Below, one piece after another: positions 24,317 to 38,126 of a stretch of 64,000 bases of DNA. The DNA lies in the NCBI GenBank assembly GCA_003553565.1, contig PWER01000102.1:1-64000 (forward strand), given 5' to 3'. A program made the position numbers and the translations under genes. The stretch comes from Nitriliruptoria bacterium (GTDB lineage: Bacteria; Actinomycetota; Nitriliruptoria; Euzebyales; Egibacteraceae). The stretch's first letter is position 1. Each line of letters begins with the position of its first letter. The notes under the pieces are model-generated. The model ran no database searches, was not told the DNA's origin, and was given only the letters and a program-made list of their open reading frames with translations.

Positions 24317-25507
24317 TCAGCCGAGGCGCTCGAGAACCATGGCGTTGGCCATGCCTCCGCCCTCGCACATGACCTGCAGCCCGTAGCGCCCCCCGGTGCG
24401 CTCCAGGCCGTGCGCCAGCGTGGTGGCCAGCCGAGCACCGGAGGCTCCCAGCGGGTGGCCCAGCGCGATGGCGCCTCCGACGGGGTTGACGCGCGCCGGG
24501 TCAGCGCCGAGCTCGGCCTGCCAGGCCAGCACCACCGGGGCGAAGGCCTCGTTGATCTCGATGTGGTGCATGTCGTCGAGCGTCAGCCCAGCTCGGTCGA
24601 GGACGCGCCGCGTCGCCGGGATCGGCCCGGTCAGCATGAGCACGGGGTCGCTGCCCACCACGCTGGTGGCGCGCACACGCCAGCGGGGCGTGAGACCGAG
24701 CTCGGCCGCGCGGTCGGGCGTGCAGACCAGCAGCGCCGCCGCCGCATCCGAGATCTGTGAGGCGTTGCCGGCGGTCACCAGCCAGGGCAGCTCCGGGTGG
24801 GCGGCGGCCAGCGCGTCGGTGTGGAACACCGGGGACAGCCGCGCGAGCGCCTCGGCGCTGGTGTCGGTGCGGATCCCCTCGTCGGCCTCGTGGCTGTGCG
24901 GCGCACCGTCGCGGGCGAGGCCCGCCAGCGGCAGGATCTCGGCCTGCAGGTCGCCACGCTCGGTCGCCGCTGCGGCACGCCGATGGGACGTCAGCGCCAG
25001 CGCGTCGCACTGCTCGCGCGTGAGGCCCCATCGAGCGGCGATCATCTCGGCGCTGATGCCCTGGGACACCAAGCCGTTCTGGTAGCGCTCGCGCATCCGC
25101 GGGCCGAAGGGGTCGGCGTCGCCGACGTTGCTCCACATCGGCGCCCGGCTCATCGACTCCACGCCCGCGGCGATCACCACGTCCTGCGCTCCGGAGGCAA
25201 CCGCCTGGGCCGCCTGGTGCAGCGCCTGCTGCGACGAGCCGCACTGGCGATCCACCGTGGTGGCCGGCACCGTCTCGGGCAGGCCAGCGCCGAGCCAGGC
25301 GTTGCGCGCCACGTTGGCGGCCTGCTCGCCCGCCTGGGTGACGCAGCCGGCGTGGACGTCGTCGACCTGCGCCGGGTCGAGCCCGGCTCGTTGCACCAGC
25401 CCCGCCAGGACAGCGCCGAGCAGATCGGCGGGGTGCCAGTGCGCGAGCATCCCGCCGCGACGGCCCACCGCAGAGCGGACAGCCTCACAGATCACCGCAT
25501 CGCGCAT
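24317..25507 (-). CDS. thiolase (acetyl-CoA C-acyltransferase)
   Basis: 396 residues, full length for the family. Catalytic residues are all present: nucleophile Cys89 (DRQCGSSQ), His351 (GHPLGASGAR) and Cys381 (CEGGGMANA). It cleaves 3-ketoacyl-CoA in beta-oxidation or condenses two acetyl-CoA; sequence resembles actinobacterial FadA-type/steroid thiolases. GGAG lies just before the ATG. No other beta-oxidation gene is adjacent; the only other acyl-CoA enzyme with intact-looking sequence is the dehydrogenase at 60736-61932. Confidence 0.93.
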   Translation of the reverse strand: MRDAVICEAVRSAVGRRGGMLAHWHPADLLGAVLAGLVQRAGLDPAQVDDVHAGCVTQAGEQAANVARNAWLGAGLPETVPATTVDRQCGSSQQALHQAAQAVASGAQDVVIAAGVESMSRAPMWSNVGDADPFGPRMRERYQNGLVSQGISAEMIAARWGLTREQCDALALTSHRRAAAATERGDLQAEILPLAGLARDGAPHSHEADEGIRTDTSAEALARLSPVFHTDALAAAHPELPWLVTAGNASQISDAAAALLVCTPDRAAELGLTPRWRVRATSVVGSDPVLMLTGPIPATRRVLDRAGLTLDDMHHIEINEAFAPVVLAWQAELGADPARVNPVGGAIALGHPLGASGARLATTLAHGLERTGGRYGLQVMCEGGGMANAMVLERLG

Positions 25508-25616
25508 GCCATGCTCCTCCTCGGCCCGTCAGCCTAGGACACCCGCGCAGGATGCGGAAGCGCCGGCTGGTGCACCCAGACAGGGACACCGAGGAGCGAG
25601 TCGGTGAGCGGCGGGG

Positions 25617-25689
25617 TGGACCCTGCCGGATTCGAACCGGCGACCTCCTGCGTGCAAGGCAGGCGCTCTGCCGACTGAGCTAAGGGCCC
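25617..25689 (-). tRNA. tRNA-Ala (anticodon TGC)
   Basis: A 73-base cloverleaf on the minus strand: acceptor GGGCCCT with AGGGTCC, D-arm GCTC/GAGC, anticodon stem CCTGC/GCAGG around loop CTTGCAC (anticodon TGC), T-arm CCGG-TTCGAAT-CCGG, discriminator A. It contains the G-T wobble at the third acceptor pair, the alanine identity element (G3:U70). CCA is not encoded. It stands with tRNA-Ile upstream of it, downstream of gyrA, as in other actinobacteria. Confidence 0.97.
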
Positions 25690-25784
25690 GAGACGCCACG
25701 CAGCCGCTGGGGCGGTGACGCGGCGGACGAGCGGTGGCGGTCGTGCGACGAGCGCGAGAGGTCGCGCGCGGCCCCGTGGGGCCG

Positions 25785-25898
25785 TCAGACCTCCTCGGGC
25801 TCCTCCCAGATGGCCTCGTCGAGCTCACGGTCGCGCTGACGCTTGACGAGTGCCGCGACACCCACCGCCGCGGCCAGTCCCACGAGCAGCTTCTTCAT
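25785..25898 (-). CDS. DLW-39-type miniprotein
   Basis: A 37-residue ORF between tRNA-Ile and tRNA-Ala with ribosome site GAGGAG five bases before its ATG. It has a lysine-flanked hydrophobic N terminus (KKLLVGLAAAVGVAALV) and a charged C terminus with ELDEAIWEE. Length, shape and exact position match the actinobacterial DLW-39 family near gyrA, but the usual DLW is replaced by EAIW. Probably a small membrane-associated protein; function is unknown family-wide. Confidence 0.75.
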   Translation of the reverse strand: MKKLLVGLAAAVGVAALVKRQRDRELDEAIWEEPEEV

Positions 25899-25928
25899 CG
25901 GATCTCCTCACCGGCGGTTGGGTGCACG

Positions 25929-26003
<75 letters not shown>

Positions 26004-26014
26004 GTGCCGACCGG

Positions 26015-26527
26015 TCAGTGTAGCCGCTCAGTGCCGTCGCTGTCACCGCGAGCGCCGACGGGCGGTGTGCCCGCTGTGGGCGCGCCGGAGCTCGGCGGCA
26101 GCCGCTGCTCCTCGGCCAGCGTCACCTTCAGGCCGCCGATGAGCTCGCTCACCAGGTTGTACAGGAAGGCGAGGAACACGTTGAGGGCGGTGAGGAACAC
26201 CACCTGCAGCAGGCCGATCAGCGCCGCCGTCAGCGCCAAGTTGGCGAAGTCGAGCTCGACCACCGGCAGGTCGAGGGTCTCCATGAACTCGAAGGCCTGC
26301 TCGATGATGCCGAGGCGGTCGATGACGGCCCACAGCACCCCGAGGCCCAGCAAGAGGACCACGAGCAGGAACAGGTAGAACACGAAGCTGAGCTTGAGCA
26401 CCGACCAGGGGTCGAGGCGCCGCACCACGGTGTGCCGTCGCACCACGCGCTTGGGCGGTCGCCGCGCCGCGGCGGGGCGGGCCGCGCCGGTCGAGGATCC
26501 GCCGTCGCCGGGAGGGGAGCCAGCCAT
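26015..26527 (-). CDS. DUF3566 membrane protein
   Basis: 170 residues: a basic N terminus, then VRRLDPWSVLKLSFVFYL and LLGLGVLWAVIDRLGII, the DUF3566 hallmark, with two membrane segments (about 45-70 and 98-125) and a disordered C terminus. Family members are encoded immediately downstream of gyrA across actinobacteria (Rv0007 in M. tuberculosis). A gap of only 35 bases from gyrA suggests cotranscription. Function is not established. Confidence 0.9.
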   Translation of the reverse strand: MAGSPPGDGGSSTGAARPAAARRPPKRVVRRHTVVRRLDPWSVLKLSFVFYLFLLVVLLLGLGVLWAVIDRLGIIEQAFEFMETLDLPVVELDFANLALTAALIGLLQVVFLTALNVFLAFLYNLVSELIGGLKVTLAEEQRLPPSSGAPTAGTPPVGARGDSDGTERLH

Positions 26528-26562
26528 GGCCGTGCAGTCTAGGTGCCAGGCGCGGGCGGGGC

Positions 26563-29190
<2,628 letters not shown>

Positions 29191-29254
29191 GGCTGCTCCG
29201 TCCAGGCAGGTGGCGCGCCCGCGGGTGCGGTCACCGGCGGCGCGCCGGGCTCGC

Positions 29255-31255
<2,001 letters not shown>

Positions 31256-31413
31256 TCAGGGGATGGTGGTCACATGCGCTCGTGCACCGCATGCGCGCAC
31301 GCGAGGCTGCTCGAGCTGGCGGCAGCCCCCGGTCGCGGTCAGACCATCCTACCACAGCGGGGCTGCGAGCGGACGGGAGCTCCACAGACGTCGTCGCAGG
31401 TCAACACGGCAAT

Positions 31414-31776
31414 TCACGGTCCGGAGCGGGTGGTGTGACCGGGGCTGTCAGTCACGACGCGCACCTGCTGCACGCGGTTCTCGCCAAGCACCTCATTGGC
31501 CCGCCGCTGCAGATCGCCCACGAGGTAGCGCAGCTGCCCCGCCCACGCGGCGGTCTCGGCGCGGATCACCAGCACCCCGCCGTGCAGCCGCACCGGCGTG
31601 GCGCGCTGCGCTAGCTCCGATCCCGCGATCTCCTCCCAGTGCTGGTGGATCGCCGCGTCGCGCAGGCGCTCGTCCCACCCTCGACGACGAGCCAGCTCGC
31701 CCAACACCCCGGCAAGTGGCGCCGGAGCGCTTGGGCTGTCGCCCTCGGTGCGACGAGATCGCCGACCAGCGCTCAT
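31414..31776 (-). CDS. dciA: DciA-like DUF721 protein (helicase loader/regulator)
   Basis: 120 residues with the DUF721 core: WEEIAGSELAQRATPVRLHGGVLVIRAETAAWAGQLRYL. DciA is the ancestral bacterial loader of the replicative helicase DnaB, used where DnaC/DnaI is absent. The ATG overlaps the recF stop (ATGA), so it is co-translated with RecF, the usual actinobacterial arrangement recF-dciA-gyrB. Confidence 0.88.
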   Translation of the reverse strand: MSAGRRSRRTEGDSPSAPAPLAGVLGELARRRGWDERLRDAAIHQHWEEIAGSELAQRATPVRLHGGVLVIRAETAAWAGQLRYLVGDLQRRANEVLGENRVQQVRVVTDSPGHTTRSGP

Positions 31777-32966
31777 GTGTGCTCCTCGCCCTCGGGACTG
31801 TCAGCAGCGACGGCCGCATCCGAGAGGGCCGAATCCGACGCCTCGACGCGGCCCTGACGCACCTGCACGCGTGGCCCCGGCAGGGGCACGTCCTGATCCA
31901 CCGCGGCGGTGACCAGCACCTGCTCGGCCTCGGCGCACCACGCGGCCAGGCGCTCGCGGCGCTGCGTGTCGAGCTCGCTGAACACGTCGTCGAGCAGCAC
32001 CACGGGCTCCTCGCCGACCTCGCGGAGCAGGTCGCGGCCGGCGAGGCGCAGCGCCAGCGCCAGGGTCCACGCCTCGCCCTGGCTGGCGTGGGTGCGCGCT
32101 GGCATCGCCTCGAGCTCGATGCGCAGCTCGTCGCGATGCGGTCCGACCAGGGTGGTGGCACGCTCGCGCTCCTCGTCGGCCCGAGCCTCCATCGCTGCGC
32201 GCATCTCCGCCGCGAGCGCCTGGGGATCGAGCTCCTCGACCGAGGGATCCGCGGGCACCTGGCGATCGGTGCTCAGCTGATAGGTCAGGCGAGCAGGAGC
32301 CGCTGCCGCGTCACCGGCGAGATGGCCGGCGTGCGCAGCAAAGGGCTCCAGCAGCGCGTGACAGGCCAGCAGCCGGGCGGCCACGACGCGGGCGCCGGTG
32401 GCGGCCACCGCCTCGGTCCAAGTGGCAAGTCCAGCGGCTGCCGCCGGGTCGCCCGCCCGCTGCTGGCGCAGCAGGGCGTTGCGCTGCTTCAGCGCGCGGT
32501 CGAAGTCCTGGCGCGCAGCGTGGAACGCCGGGCGCCGCTGGGCCAGCAGCTGGTCGAGGAACCGTCGCCGGTCAGCCGGATCACCGCGGATGAGCGCGAG
32601 GTCCTCGGGCGCGAAGAGCACGACCCGCACCCGTCCCAAGGCATCACGCAAGCGCGGCACCGTCGCCCCGTCCAGGCGCGCAGCATTGCGTCCTCCCGGC
32701 CGCAGCGCGAGGCTGACCTGCTGCTCTCGGTCGTGCGCATCGATGGTCGTGGCGCGCAGAACGGCCTCGCTGGCGCCGGTGCGGACCAGGACCTCGTCAC
32801 CGCTGACCCGGTGGCTCGCTCCGACAGCGAGCACATGCAGGGCCTCCAGGATGTTGGTCTTGCCCACGCCGTTGGGGCCGATCAGCACCTGCGAGCCCGG
32901 CTGCAACGGCAGCACCGCGTGCTGATAGCTGCGGAAGTCGATGAGCTCCAAGCGCGCGACGCGCAT
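31773..32966 (-). CDS. recF: RecF, recombination mediator
   Basis: 397 residues, SMC-like ATPase. Walker A is GPNGVGKTN (Lys36), preceded by LELIDFRSY; the signature SQGEAWTLALALRLA and Walker B PVVLLDDVFSELD are near the C terminus. It binds gapped DNA and helps load RecA. ATG at 32966; about 50 bases after dnaN. The last ~45 residues are acidic and not conserved. Confidence 0.95.
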   Translation of the reverse strand: MRVARLELIDFRSYQHAVLPLQPGSQVLIGPNGVGKTNILEALHVLAVGASHRVSGDEVLVRTGASEAVLRATTIDAHDREQQVSLALRPGGRNAARLDGATVPRLRDALGRVRVVLFAPEDLALIRGDPADRRRFLDQLLAQRRPAFHAARQDFDRALKQRNALLRQQRAGDPAAAAGLATWTEAVAATGARVVAARLLACHALLEPFAAHAGHLAGDAAAAPARLTYQLSTDRQVPADPSVEELDPQALAAEMRAAMEARADEERERATTLVGPHRDELRIELEAMPARTHASQGEAWTLALALRLAGRDLLREVGEEPVVLLDDVFSELDTQRRERLAAWCAEAEQVLVTAAVDQDVPLPGPRVQVRQGRVEASDSALSDAAVAADSPEGEEHT

Positions 32967-33015
32967 CAGACGTGCAGCACTGGTTCGCGTATCGTGCCAG
33001 CGGTGCGCCCGACGA

Positions 33016-34128
33016 TCACAGGCGCACGGGCATCAGCAGGTAGAGGAAGTCGCCGCCCTCGTCGGGCTCTGCGCCAGGGCGCAGCACCGCTGGCTTGAGC
33101 TCGTCACGGAACTCGAGGGTCACCTCCTCACCACCGGCGACCTCGAGGCCATCCGCCAGATACCGCGGATTGAAGCCGATCTGCAGCGGCTCACCATCGA
33201 GCTGGCCCGGCAGAGCCTCCTCCGCCTTGCCGACCTCGCCGCTGCCCGCGGTGACCTCCACCGTGTCAGCGCTGATCTGCAGCGTGACCGGCGTCGCGCT
33301 GGTGTTGGCTTCGCCCACGACTGCCACGCGCTTGACGGTCTCTAGCAACGCGGCCCGATCCACCCGCAGCTGACGCTCTACCGTCTGGGGGATGAGGTTC
33401 TGGTACTCGGGGAAGGTGCCCTCCAGCAGGCGTGTGGTCAGGCGCCGATCCGGCAGGCTGATCGTGGCTTGTGAGCCCTCCAGCAGCAGGTGCACATCGG
33501 CGCCCAGCGACTCCGCGGCGCGCCGTCCCTCGTCCAGGGCACGGCGGGGGATCAGCGCCTGGGCGTCGACCGCGGCATCCCACGGCACCGAGCGCACCGC
33601 GAGTCGGTAGGAATCCGTGGCCGCTGCGGTCAGCACACCATCGGCGCTGGCCAGGTGCACCCCCGTCAGGGCGGGACGGTGCTCGTCGGTGCTGGCGGCG
33701 CGCCCCACCTGGGTCACGGTGGTGGCGAACACATCGGCCTTCAATGTCGCCTCGGCCGCGTCCTCGGCCGGTTGGGGCAGCGCCGGGAAGTCCTCTGCTG
33801 GCATGAGCCGCAGGGCGAAGCTCGCGCGCCCGCACGTCAGCTGCAAGACGTCGCCGTTGACTTCGGCCTCGACGGCGGCGTTGGGCAGCGTGCGCACCAC
33901 GTCACCGAGGAGCCGTCCTGGGATGAGCGCGGTGCCCTCCTGCTCCACCTGCACCGGCAGCCGCAGGGTGCCCGAGAGCTCGAGGTCGGTGGAGGACAGC
34001 TGCAGCTCATCGCCCTCCAGGCGCAGCAGCACCCCCGACAGCGCCGGCAGCGTGGCCCGCGCTCCCACGCTGCGCAGCGCCCACGTGATGGCATCGGCGA
34101 ACTCCGAGCGCTCAGCGCGAAACTTCAT
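33016..34128 (-). CDS. dnaN: DNA polymerase III beta clamp
   Basis: 370 residues from the ATG at 34128, which has GGAGG five bases upstream; longer frames add unconserved sequence. Three repeated clamp domains of about 120 residues; starts MKFRAERSEFADAITWALRS and ends FLYLLMPVRL, the conserved beta-clamp C terminus. It tethers polymerase III and recruits repair factors. First gene after the dnaA-dnaN space in the minus-strand operon running to gyrA. Confidence 0.97.
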   Translation of the reverse strand: MKFRAERSEFADAITWALRSVGARATLPALSGVLLRLEGDELQLSSTDLELSGTLRLPVQVEQEGTALIPGRLLGDVVRTLPNAAVEAEVNGDVLQLTCGRASFALRLMPAEDFPALPQPAEDAAEATLKADVFATTVTQVGRAASTDEHRPALTGVHLASADGVLTAAATDSYRLAVRSVPWDAAVDAQALIPRRALDEGRRAAESLGADVHLLLEGSQATISLPDRRLTTRLLEGTFPEYQNLIPQTVERQLRVDRAALLETVKRVAVVGEANTSATPVTLQISADTVEVTAGSGEVGKAEEALPGQLDGEPLQIGFNPRYLADGLEVAGGEEVTLEFRDELKPAVLRPGAEPDEGGDFLYLLMPVRL

Positions 34129-34496
34129 GGATCCTCCAGTGCTCTGCGGCACGGGTGCCCTCGCCGGCCGCGATCGTGTCATCAACAGGGTCGGGGCACC
34201 TGGGGTTTGGGTGTCTCAGGAGTATGTCAAGAGCGTAGGGACCGTAGGGGGACGGTGACGCTGTGGACAAGCCGTCGAGCTGCAGGTCACCCGGCATCCG
34301 CGGTTGTGCCCAAGCGGTGGGCGAGCCTGTGCACCCCATGTGGGCAGGTGCTGGGTTGTCCCCAGGGGCGCTCGCTCGCGTCGCCGTCCTCGGGATGACG
34401 GTGGACAACGACCCGGTTGTCACCCAGCCTGTCCCCTGAGGGTCCACAAGGGTGGACGCAAGGGTCCAGGGCGGCCACGGACGCGTCATGGGAGCG
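34129..34496. other. dnaA-dnaN intergenic region, candidate oriC
   Basis: 368 bases without a gene, in the position of the actinobacterial chromosomal origin. It has one exact DnaA box on the minus strand (34262-34270) and near matches at 34356-34364 (TTGTCCCCA), 34400-34408 (TTGTCCACC on the minus strand) and 34440-34448 (two mismatches). No strongly AT-rich unwinding element stands out; a mildly AT-richer stretch is near 34205-34235. The dnaN promoter should also be here. Confidence 0.65.
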
Positions 34497-35936
34497 TCAC
34501 CCCGCGTGATGCGCGGCGGTCTTGACGCGGCTGGTGAGCTCCTGGAGCTGCTCGTAGACCGCGGGCCGCTCCTGGATCAGCGACCCGATCTTGTTGGTGG
34601 CGTGCATGACCGTGGTGTGGTCGCGGCCACCGAAGGCCTGGCCGATCTTTGGCAGGGACAGATCGGTCAGCTCGCGGCACAGATACATGGCGATCTGGCG
34701 GGCCAGCACCAGCTGGCGAGTCCGCCGCGAGGAGCACAGCTCGTCCAGCGACAGCTCGAAGTAGCTCGCGGTCTCGGACATGATCAGGCCTGCGCCGATG
34801 TCCTGGCCGGCCGTCTCGGGGAAGAGATCCTTGAGCACCGTCTGCGCCAGGTGGGTGGTCACCTCGGTGCGCTGCAGCGAGGCGAACGCGGTCACCCGGA
34901 TGAGCGCGCCCTCCAGCTCGCGGATGTTGGAGGAGATGCGGCTCGCGATCAGCTCGAGGACCTCGTCGGGCACCGGCAGCTGCTCGTAGCCAGAGCGCTT
35001 GCGCAGGATCGCCAGGCGCGTCTCGAGGTCGGGGGGCTGGATGTCGGTGATGAGTCCCCACTCGAAGCGTGTGCGCAGGCGGTCCTCGAGGTGACTGATC
35101 TTCTTGGGTGGACGATCCGAGGAGATGACGATCTGCTTGTCGGCGTTGTGCAGCGCGTTGAAGGTGTGGAAGAACTCCTCCTGGGTGCGCTCCTTGTTCT
35201 CCAGGAACTGGATGTCGTCGATGAGCAGGACATCCACATCGCGGTAGCGGCGCTGGAACGGCACCTGCCGGTTGTTGGAGATCGCATCGATGAACTCGTT
35301 GGTGAACTGCTCGCTGGAGACGTAGCGCACCCGCTGCGCGGGGTAGAGGTTGGTGGTGTAGTGCCCGACGGCCTGAAGCAAGTGGGTCTTGCCGAGTCCG
35401 GCGCCCCCGTAGATGAAGAGGGGGTTGTAGGAGTGCGCGGGGGCCTCGGCGACCGCGAAGGCGGCGGCGTGGGCGAACCGGTTGCTGGCGCCGATGACGA
35501 ACCGATCGAAGGTGTACTTCTCGTTCAATGGGGCGTCACGGTCGCCCACTGGTGCGACGAACGACTCGGGAGCCCCCCGGCCGCGGGCGGTGCGCTCGCG
35601 GGGTGGTGGCGCAGCACCGTCGGGCTCGGCGTGCGTTGCCTCCGCGGCCTCGTCCGCCAACCCGCCGACGGCATCGGGGCGAACCGTGATGACCACGTTC
35701 AGGGCACGCCCCGCCGCAGCGCTCAGCGCCGCGCGCAGCTCCGCGCCATAGCGCAGGTCGAGCTGCTCGCGGGCGAAGGCATGGGGCGTGGCCAGCACGA
35801 GGGTGTCATCGCTGAACCCCACAGGGGCCGTCTCACGCAGCCACGTGTGCAGGGCTGCTCCGGTTACCCGGTGCTGCAGCTCATCGAGCGCGTGCTGCCA
35901 GAGATCGGTCAGCTCCAGGGCATCGAGATCGCTCAC
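34497..35936 (-). CDS. dnaA: DnaA, replication initiator
   Basis: 479 residues from the GTG at 35936 (start [17 protein letters not shown]); the frame stays open far upstream but that part runs through the regulatory region. Domain I about 1-80; acidic Pro-rich domain II; AAA+ domain III with [12 protein letters not shown] (Lys183) and LLIDDIQFL; domain IV helix-turn-helix with [11 protein letters not shown] for box recognition. It melts oriC and controls its own gene. Boxes lie on both sides of it. Confidence 0.97.
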   Translation of the reverse strand: MSDLDALELTDLWQHALDELQHRVTGAALHTWLRETAPVGFSDDTLVLATPHAFAREQLDLRYGAELRAALSAAAGRALNVVITVRPDAVGGLADEAAEATHAEPDGAAPPPRERTARGRGAPESFVAPVGDRDAPLNEKYTFDRFVIGASNRFAHAAAFAVAEAPAHSYNPLFIYGGAGLGKTHLLQAVGHYTTNLYPAQRVRYVSSEQFTNEFIDAISNNRQVPFQRRYRDVDVLLIDDIQFLENKERTQEEFFHTFNALHNADKQIVISSDRPPKKISHLEDRLRTRFEWGLITDIQPPDLETRLAILRKRSGYEQLPVPDEVLELIASRISSNIRELEGALIRVTAFASLQRTEVTTHLAQTVLKDLFPETAGQDIGAGLIMSETASYFELSLDELCSSRRTRQLVLARQIAMYLCRELTDLSLPKIGQAFGGRDHTTVMHATNKIGSLIQERPAVYEQLQELTSRVKTAAHHAG

Positions 35937-36446
35937 CGTGTCGTCCCCGTCCTCGCCGCGCGGTGCAGGGTGCAGGACCGTCCATGAACTTGTCCACAAG
36001 ATCGTCCACACGATGTGGACCATCATGGGCGGTGCAGCGCAAGCGCCTCTTGGCGCCGCGCCAGTGGGCGGCACCGGGGGAAGAGGGCGGTGCCTGTCGT
36101 TGTGGACCGAGGCCTGCAAGCCCCGTCGCCCGTGGCGACCTCGGCCCGTGGAGCCGCGGGGCTGGTCGGTCCGTGTGCGAGACCGGGAGACTACGCGCGG
36201 GGTCTGGCGACATGCAACAGCCCGATCGGACACCGGGACCTCCGGTCGTGTGGCCGGGGGGACTCGGACCGCTCTGCGGGTCGCCGCGACTGAGGCCGGA
36301 TGGGGGTGTGCGCGGTTGCTTGACGTTCCCGGACGGCCTACGGTAGTGGGTCGCGGCTGCGGTCGGCCGCTACTGTCAACGTGCCGCCGCGCCCGTCTCG
36401 ACACCGAGCGTCCCAGCGTTGCCTCGTGTGGGCAGGAGCAGCAGTC
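35937..36446. promoter_or_regulatory. dnaA/rpmH divergent regulatory region with DnaA boxes
   Basis: 510 bases between divergent dnaA and rpmH. A compact cluster has an exact box TTGTCCACA at 35990-35998, TCGTCCACA at 36002-36010 and, inverted, TGGTCCACA at 36014-36022; a weaker inverted one is at 36101-36109. The first three are spaced exactly 12 bases apart. This fits dnaA autoregulation or a second part of a bipartite origin. No gene was found. Confidence 0.7.
36320..36349 (+). promoter_or_regulatory. candidate rpmH promoter
   Basis: A good -35 hexamer TTGACG (36320-36325) is followed after 18 bases by TAGTGG (36344-36349) as a weak -10; TACTGT at 36370-36375 is another possible -10. The rpmH start is about 95 bases downstream. 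TTGAC-type -35 elements are rare in this GC-rich DNA, which supports the call modestly. Confidence 0.4.
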
Positions 36447-36581
36447 ATGAAGCGCACCTACCAGCCGAAGAACCGGCGTCGGCATCGGCGTCACGGGTTC
36501 CGGGCACGGATGCGGACTCGTCAGGGCCGCGCGATCGTGAAGCGGCGCCGGCAACGCGGCCGTAGCCGTCTCGGGGCCTGA
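36447..36581 (+). CDS. rpmH: ribosomal protein bL34
   Basis: 44 residues, highly basic: starts [19 protein letters not shown] and ends with RGRSRLGA, the full L34 pattern. AGGAG precedes the ATG. It is a 50S subunit protein; the gene leads rnpA as in nearly all bacteria, opposite to dnaA. Confidence 0.98.
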   Translation: MKRTYQPKNRRRHRRHGFRARMRTRQGRAIVKRRRQRGRSRLGA

Positions 36582-36680
36582 CGGCCGCTGATCCTGTTGC
36601 CTCCCGTGGGCAGGATTCCTCCCGAGCGGTGCGCAGCCGTTACGCTGGGGAGGCCCGTCCGCGGCTGCAAGGCAGCGCCT

Positions 36681-37043
36681 ATGACCACCAGCATGCGCCT
36701 GCGGCCTTCTCGAGAGGTCCGCGCGGTCTTCCGCGAGGGCTCTGCCGCGCGTGGAAGCACAGCGAGCGTCCGCGCGCTCCGGCGCGAGGATCGGGCTGGA
36801 CGACCGCCGCGCTGGACCGTGTCGGCGAGCCGCGCCGTCGGCTCCGCTGTTGTGCGGAATCGCGCGAAGCGGCGTCTGCGAGCGGCGCTGCGTGAGCGGA
36901 CCCTGCCCACAGGCGTGGACGTCGTCGTGGTCGCACACCCGTCCGCGGTCACGGCGCCCTGGGTGACGGTGCGACACGAGCTGGACGCGCTGACCACGCG
37001 CGCCCTCGAGCGCACGCACGAGACGGCGGCGGTGAGACGCTGA
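36681..37043 (+). CDS. rnpA: RnpA, protein subunit of RNase P
   Basis: 120 residues from the ATG at 36681. The RNR signature [12 protein letters not shown] and the preceding [11 protein letters not shown] are diagnostic; the N terminus [15 protein letters not shown] matches the family. It assists the RNase P RNA in trimming tRNA 5' ends. Frames extending upstream to 36597 lack conserved sequence. The stop overlaps the yidD ATG. Confidence 0.93.
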   Translation: MTTSMRLRPSREVRAVFREGSAARGSTASVRALRREDRAGRPPRWTVSASRAVGSAVVRNRAKRRLRAALRERTLPTGVDVVVVAHPSAVTAPWVTVRHELDALTTRALERTHETAAVRR

Positions 37044-37306
37044 TGAGCCTGGTCGCACGAGGGCTCGACAGGGTGATCGCCCTGTACCAGCTGGTGCCCC
37101 GCGGTCCCGTCCAGCGCTGCAGGTTCTACCCCACCTGCTCGCAGTACGGCCGTGAGGCGCTGGCGGTCCACGGCGCCGCCCGTGGCACGTGGTTCACGGC
37201 GAAGCGCGTGGGGCGCTGTCACCCGTTCCACCCTGGGGGGATCGATCACGTCCCGCCGCCCAAGGGACGTGAAGACGCAGAAGGAGCCGAACCGTGGACT
37301 TCCTAG
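37043..37306 (+). CDS. yidD: YidD, membrane-protein insertion efficiency factor
   Basis: 87 residues. The family signature is complete: [15 protein letters not shown] and [15 protein letters not shown]. It is a small amphipathic membrane-associated protein that aids YidC-dependent insertion. It overlaps rnpA by one base and yidC by 13 bases, so all three are translated together. Confidence 0.95.
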   Translation: MSLVARGLDRVIALYQLVPRGPVQRCRFYPTCSQYGREALAVHGAARGTWFTAKRVGRCHPFHPGGIDHVPPPKGREDAEGAEPWTS

Positions 37307-38052
37307 TCGGGATCTGGAACGGCCTCCTCGATGGGCTGCAGGCGGTGCTTTCCACCTTCCATGGCCTCTTCGACTCCGTGCCGCTGGTGGGTGCCTGGAG
37401 CTGGGCCTTCTCGATCATCGCGCTGACCGTGGTGGTCCGCGTGCTGTTGCTGCCCCTCGCCATCAAGCAGACGCGCTCGATGCGGGCGATGCAGCAGCTC
37501 AAGCCCGAGATCGACCGGATCCAGAAGAAGCACAAGGCGGACCGGTCGATGATGAAGACCGATCCGGAGAAGTACCGGGCCAAGAAGCAGAAGCAGCAAG
37601 AAGAGACGATGAAGCTCTACAAGGAGCACAACGTCAACCCGCTGGGGGGCTGCTTGCCGCTGATCGCCCAGATGCCGATCTTCATCGCGATGTTCCGTCT
37701 GCTGACGACCGAGCGCGCCGACCCATTGGAGGGCGCCGGCTTCCTGCTGGTCGACGACCTGACCGTCAACGCCCTGCAGGGTGCGGGGATCGGAGCATGG
37801 TTCCTCGTGCTCGCCATGGGCGCCACGATGTACCTGTCGCAGCGCCAGATGATGGCGAACAACCCTGCGTCGCAAGACAACCCACAGATGAAGATCATGC
37901 TGTATCTGATGCCAGTGATGCTGACGATCTTCGCGATGAACTTCCCTGTCGGGCTTGTGCTGTACTGGGTGACCACGAACCTGTGGACCATGGGCCAGCA
38001 GTACGTCATGTTCCGCACGCCCTCCACGACGCAGCAGACCGCCAAGGCCTAG
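37294..38052 (+). CDS. yidC: YidC/OxaI-type membrane insertase
   Basis: 252 residues, short YidC form without the large periplasmic domain of Gram-negatives. Starts at a GTG; the conserved core includes [18 protein letters not shown] (with the hydrophilic-groove Arg), a charged coiled-coil loop (about 67-108) and [20 protein letters not shown]. Five helices expected. It inserts membrane proteins alone or with Sec. Confidence 0.96.
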   Translation: MDFLVGIWNGLLDGLQAVLSTFHGLFDSVPLVGAWSWAFSIIALTVVVRVLLLPLAIKQTRSMRAMQQLKPEIDRIQKKHKADRSMMKTDPEKYRAKKQKQQEETMKLYKEHNVNPLGGCLPLIAQMPIFIAMFRLLTTERADPLEGAGFLLVDDLTVNALQGAGIGAWFLVLAMGATMYLSQRQMMANNPASQDNPQMKIMLYLMPVMLTIFAMNFPVGLVLYWVTTNLWTMGQQYVMFRTPSTTQQTAKA

Positions 38053-38126
38053 CGCGAGGGCGTGAGCCGTGGGCCGCACCGACATCCGCTGACCAAGCCC
38101 CCTGTGATCTTGAGGAGCTCGCCCCC

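Noticed and set aside
34497-37058. dnaA starting upstream of 35936
   Set aside because: The frame is open to 37058, but the added part covers the DnaA-box region, rpmH and rnpA and has no DnaA conservation; [13 protein letters not shown] at 35936 matches the true domain I start.
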